Shown: positions 36,781-36,837 of the stretch, piece by piece
Position numbering within the stretch: the stretch's first letter is position 1
Layout: every line of letters begins with the position of its first letter
NCBI GenBank assembly: GCA_022730295.1
Contig: DZCM01000012.1
Span: 1-36,837 of the forward strand
Source: Rhodanobacter sp.
Lineage (GTDB): Bacteria > Pseudomonadota > Gammaproteobacteria > Xanthomonadales > Rhodanobacteraceae
DNA: 36,837 bases
Reading direction: 5' to 3'
Position numbers and translations under genes: made by a program
Notes under the pieces: model-generated
Databases searched by the model: none
Seen by the model: the letters and a program-made list of their open reading frames with translations, nothing else
What the model was told of the DNA's origin: nothing

Positions 36781-36837
36781 TCGGCAGCGTGGACGTCACA
36801 TCGCCGGCGCCGATGACGGGCGTGGCCTCGGTGGAAG

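Overview
The window reads as ordinary high-GC gammaproteobacterial chromosome. Gene content, synteny (miaB-phoH-ybeY-corC) and intergenic repeats suggest Xanthomonadales; this is inference, with no marker gene to prove it. I support 33 protein-coding genes plus one toxin-gene remnant. They include an SSS-symporter/DUF3311 pair, dgkA, a YyaL/DUF255 protein, an S9 peptidase, rlmI, lgt, an M16 protease, corA, a DUF4105 protein, corC, ybeY, phoH, miaB, a lytic transglycosylase, an IMPase, trmJ, a CNNM/CBS protein, DUF47-pit, a 5'-nucleotidase, gcdH, a fused 2-oxoacid dehydrogenase E1, an Ivy-like lipoprotein, an Fsr-type MFS transporter, a membrane LytTR protein, an FAD oxidoreductase, ybjQ and an XRE antitoxin. 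No rRNA, tRNA, CRISPR, transposase or prophage was seen. I found no complete undescribed system. The most unusual signals are: (1) two intergenic palindromes of unrelated sequence but identical design, each with three 7-mers on an exact 10-bp period per arm and a strict 2-fold axis, both at the 3' ends of genes; (2) four mosaic copies of a GGGGG-rich REP/BIME-like element, two accompanied by 7-bp repeat arrays that have altered a protein C-terminus or abut a start codon; (3) a degraded HigB/RelE-type toxin tail beside an intact antitoxin and one of those elements; (4) a pilin-like globular domain on a Sec-type signal peptide; (5) an Ivy-family lipoprotein whose inhibitory CKPHDC loop reads CETQAC.
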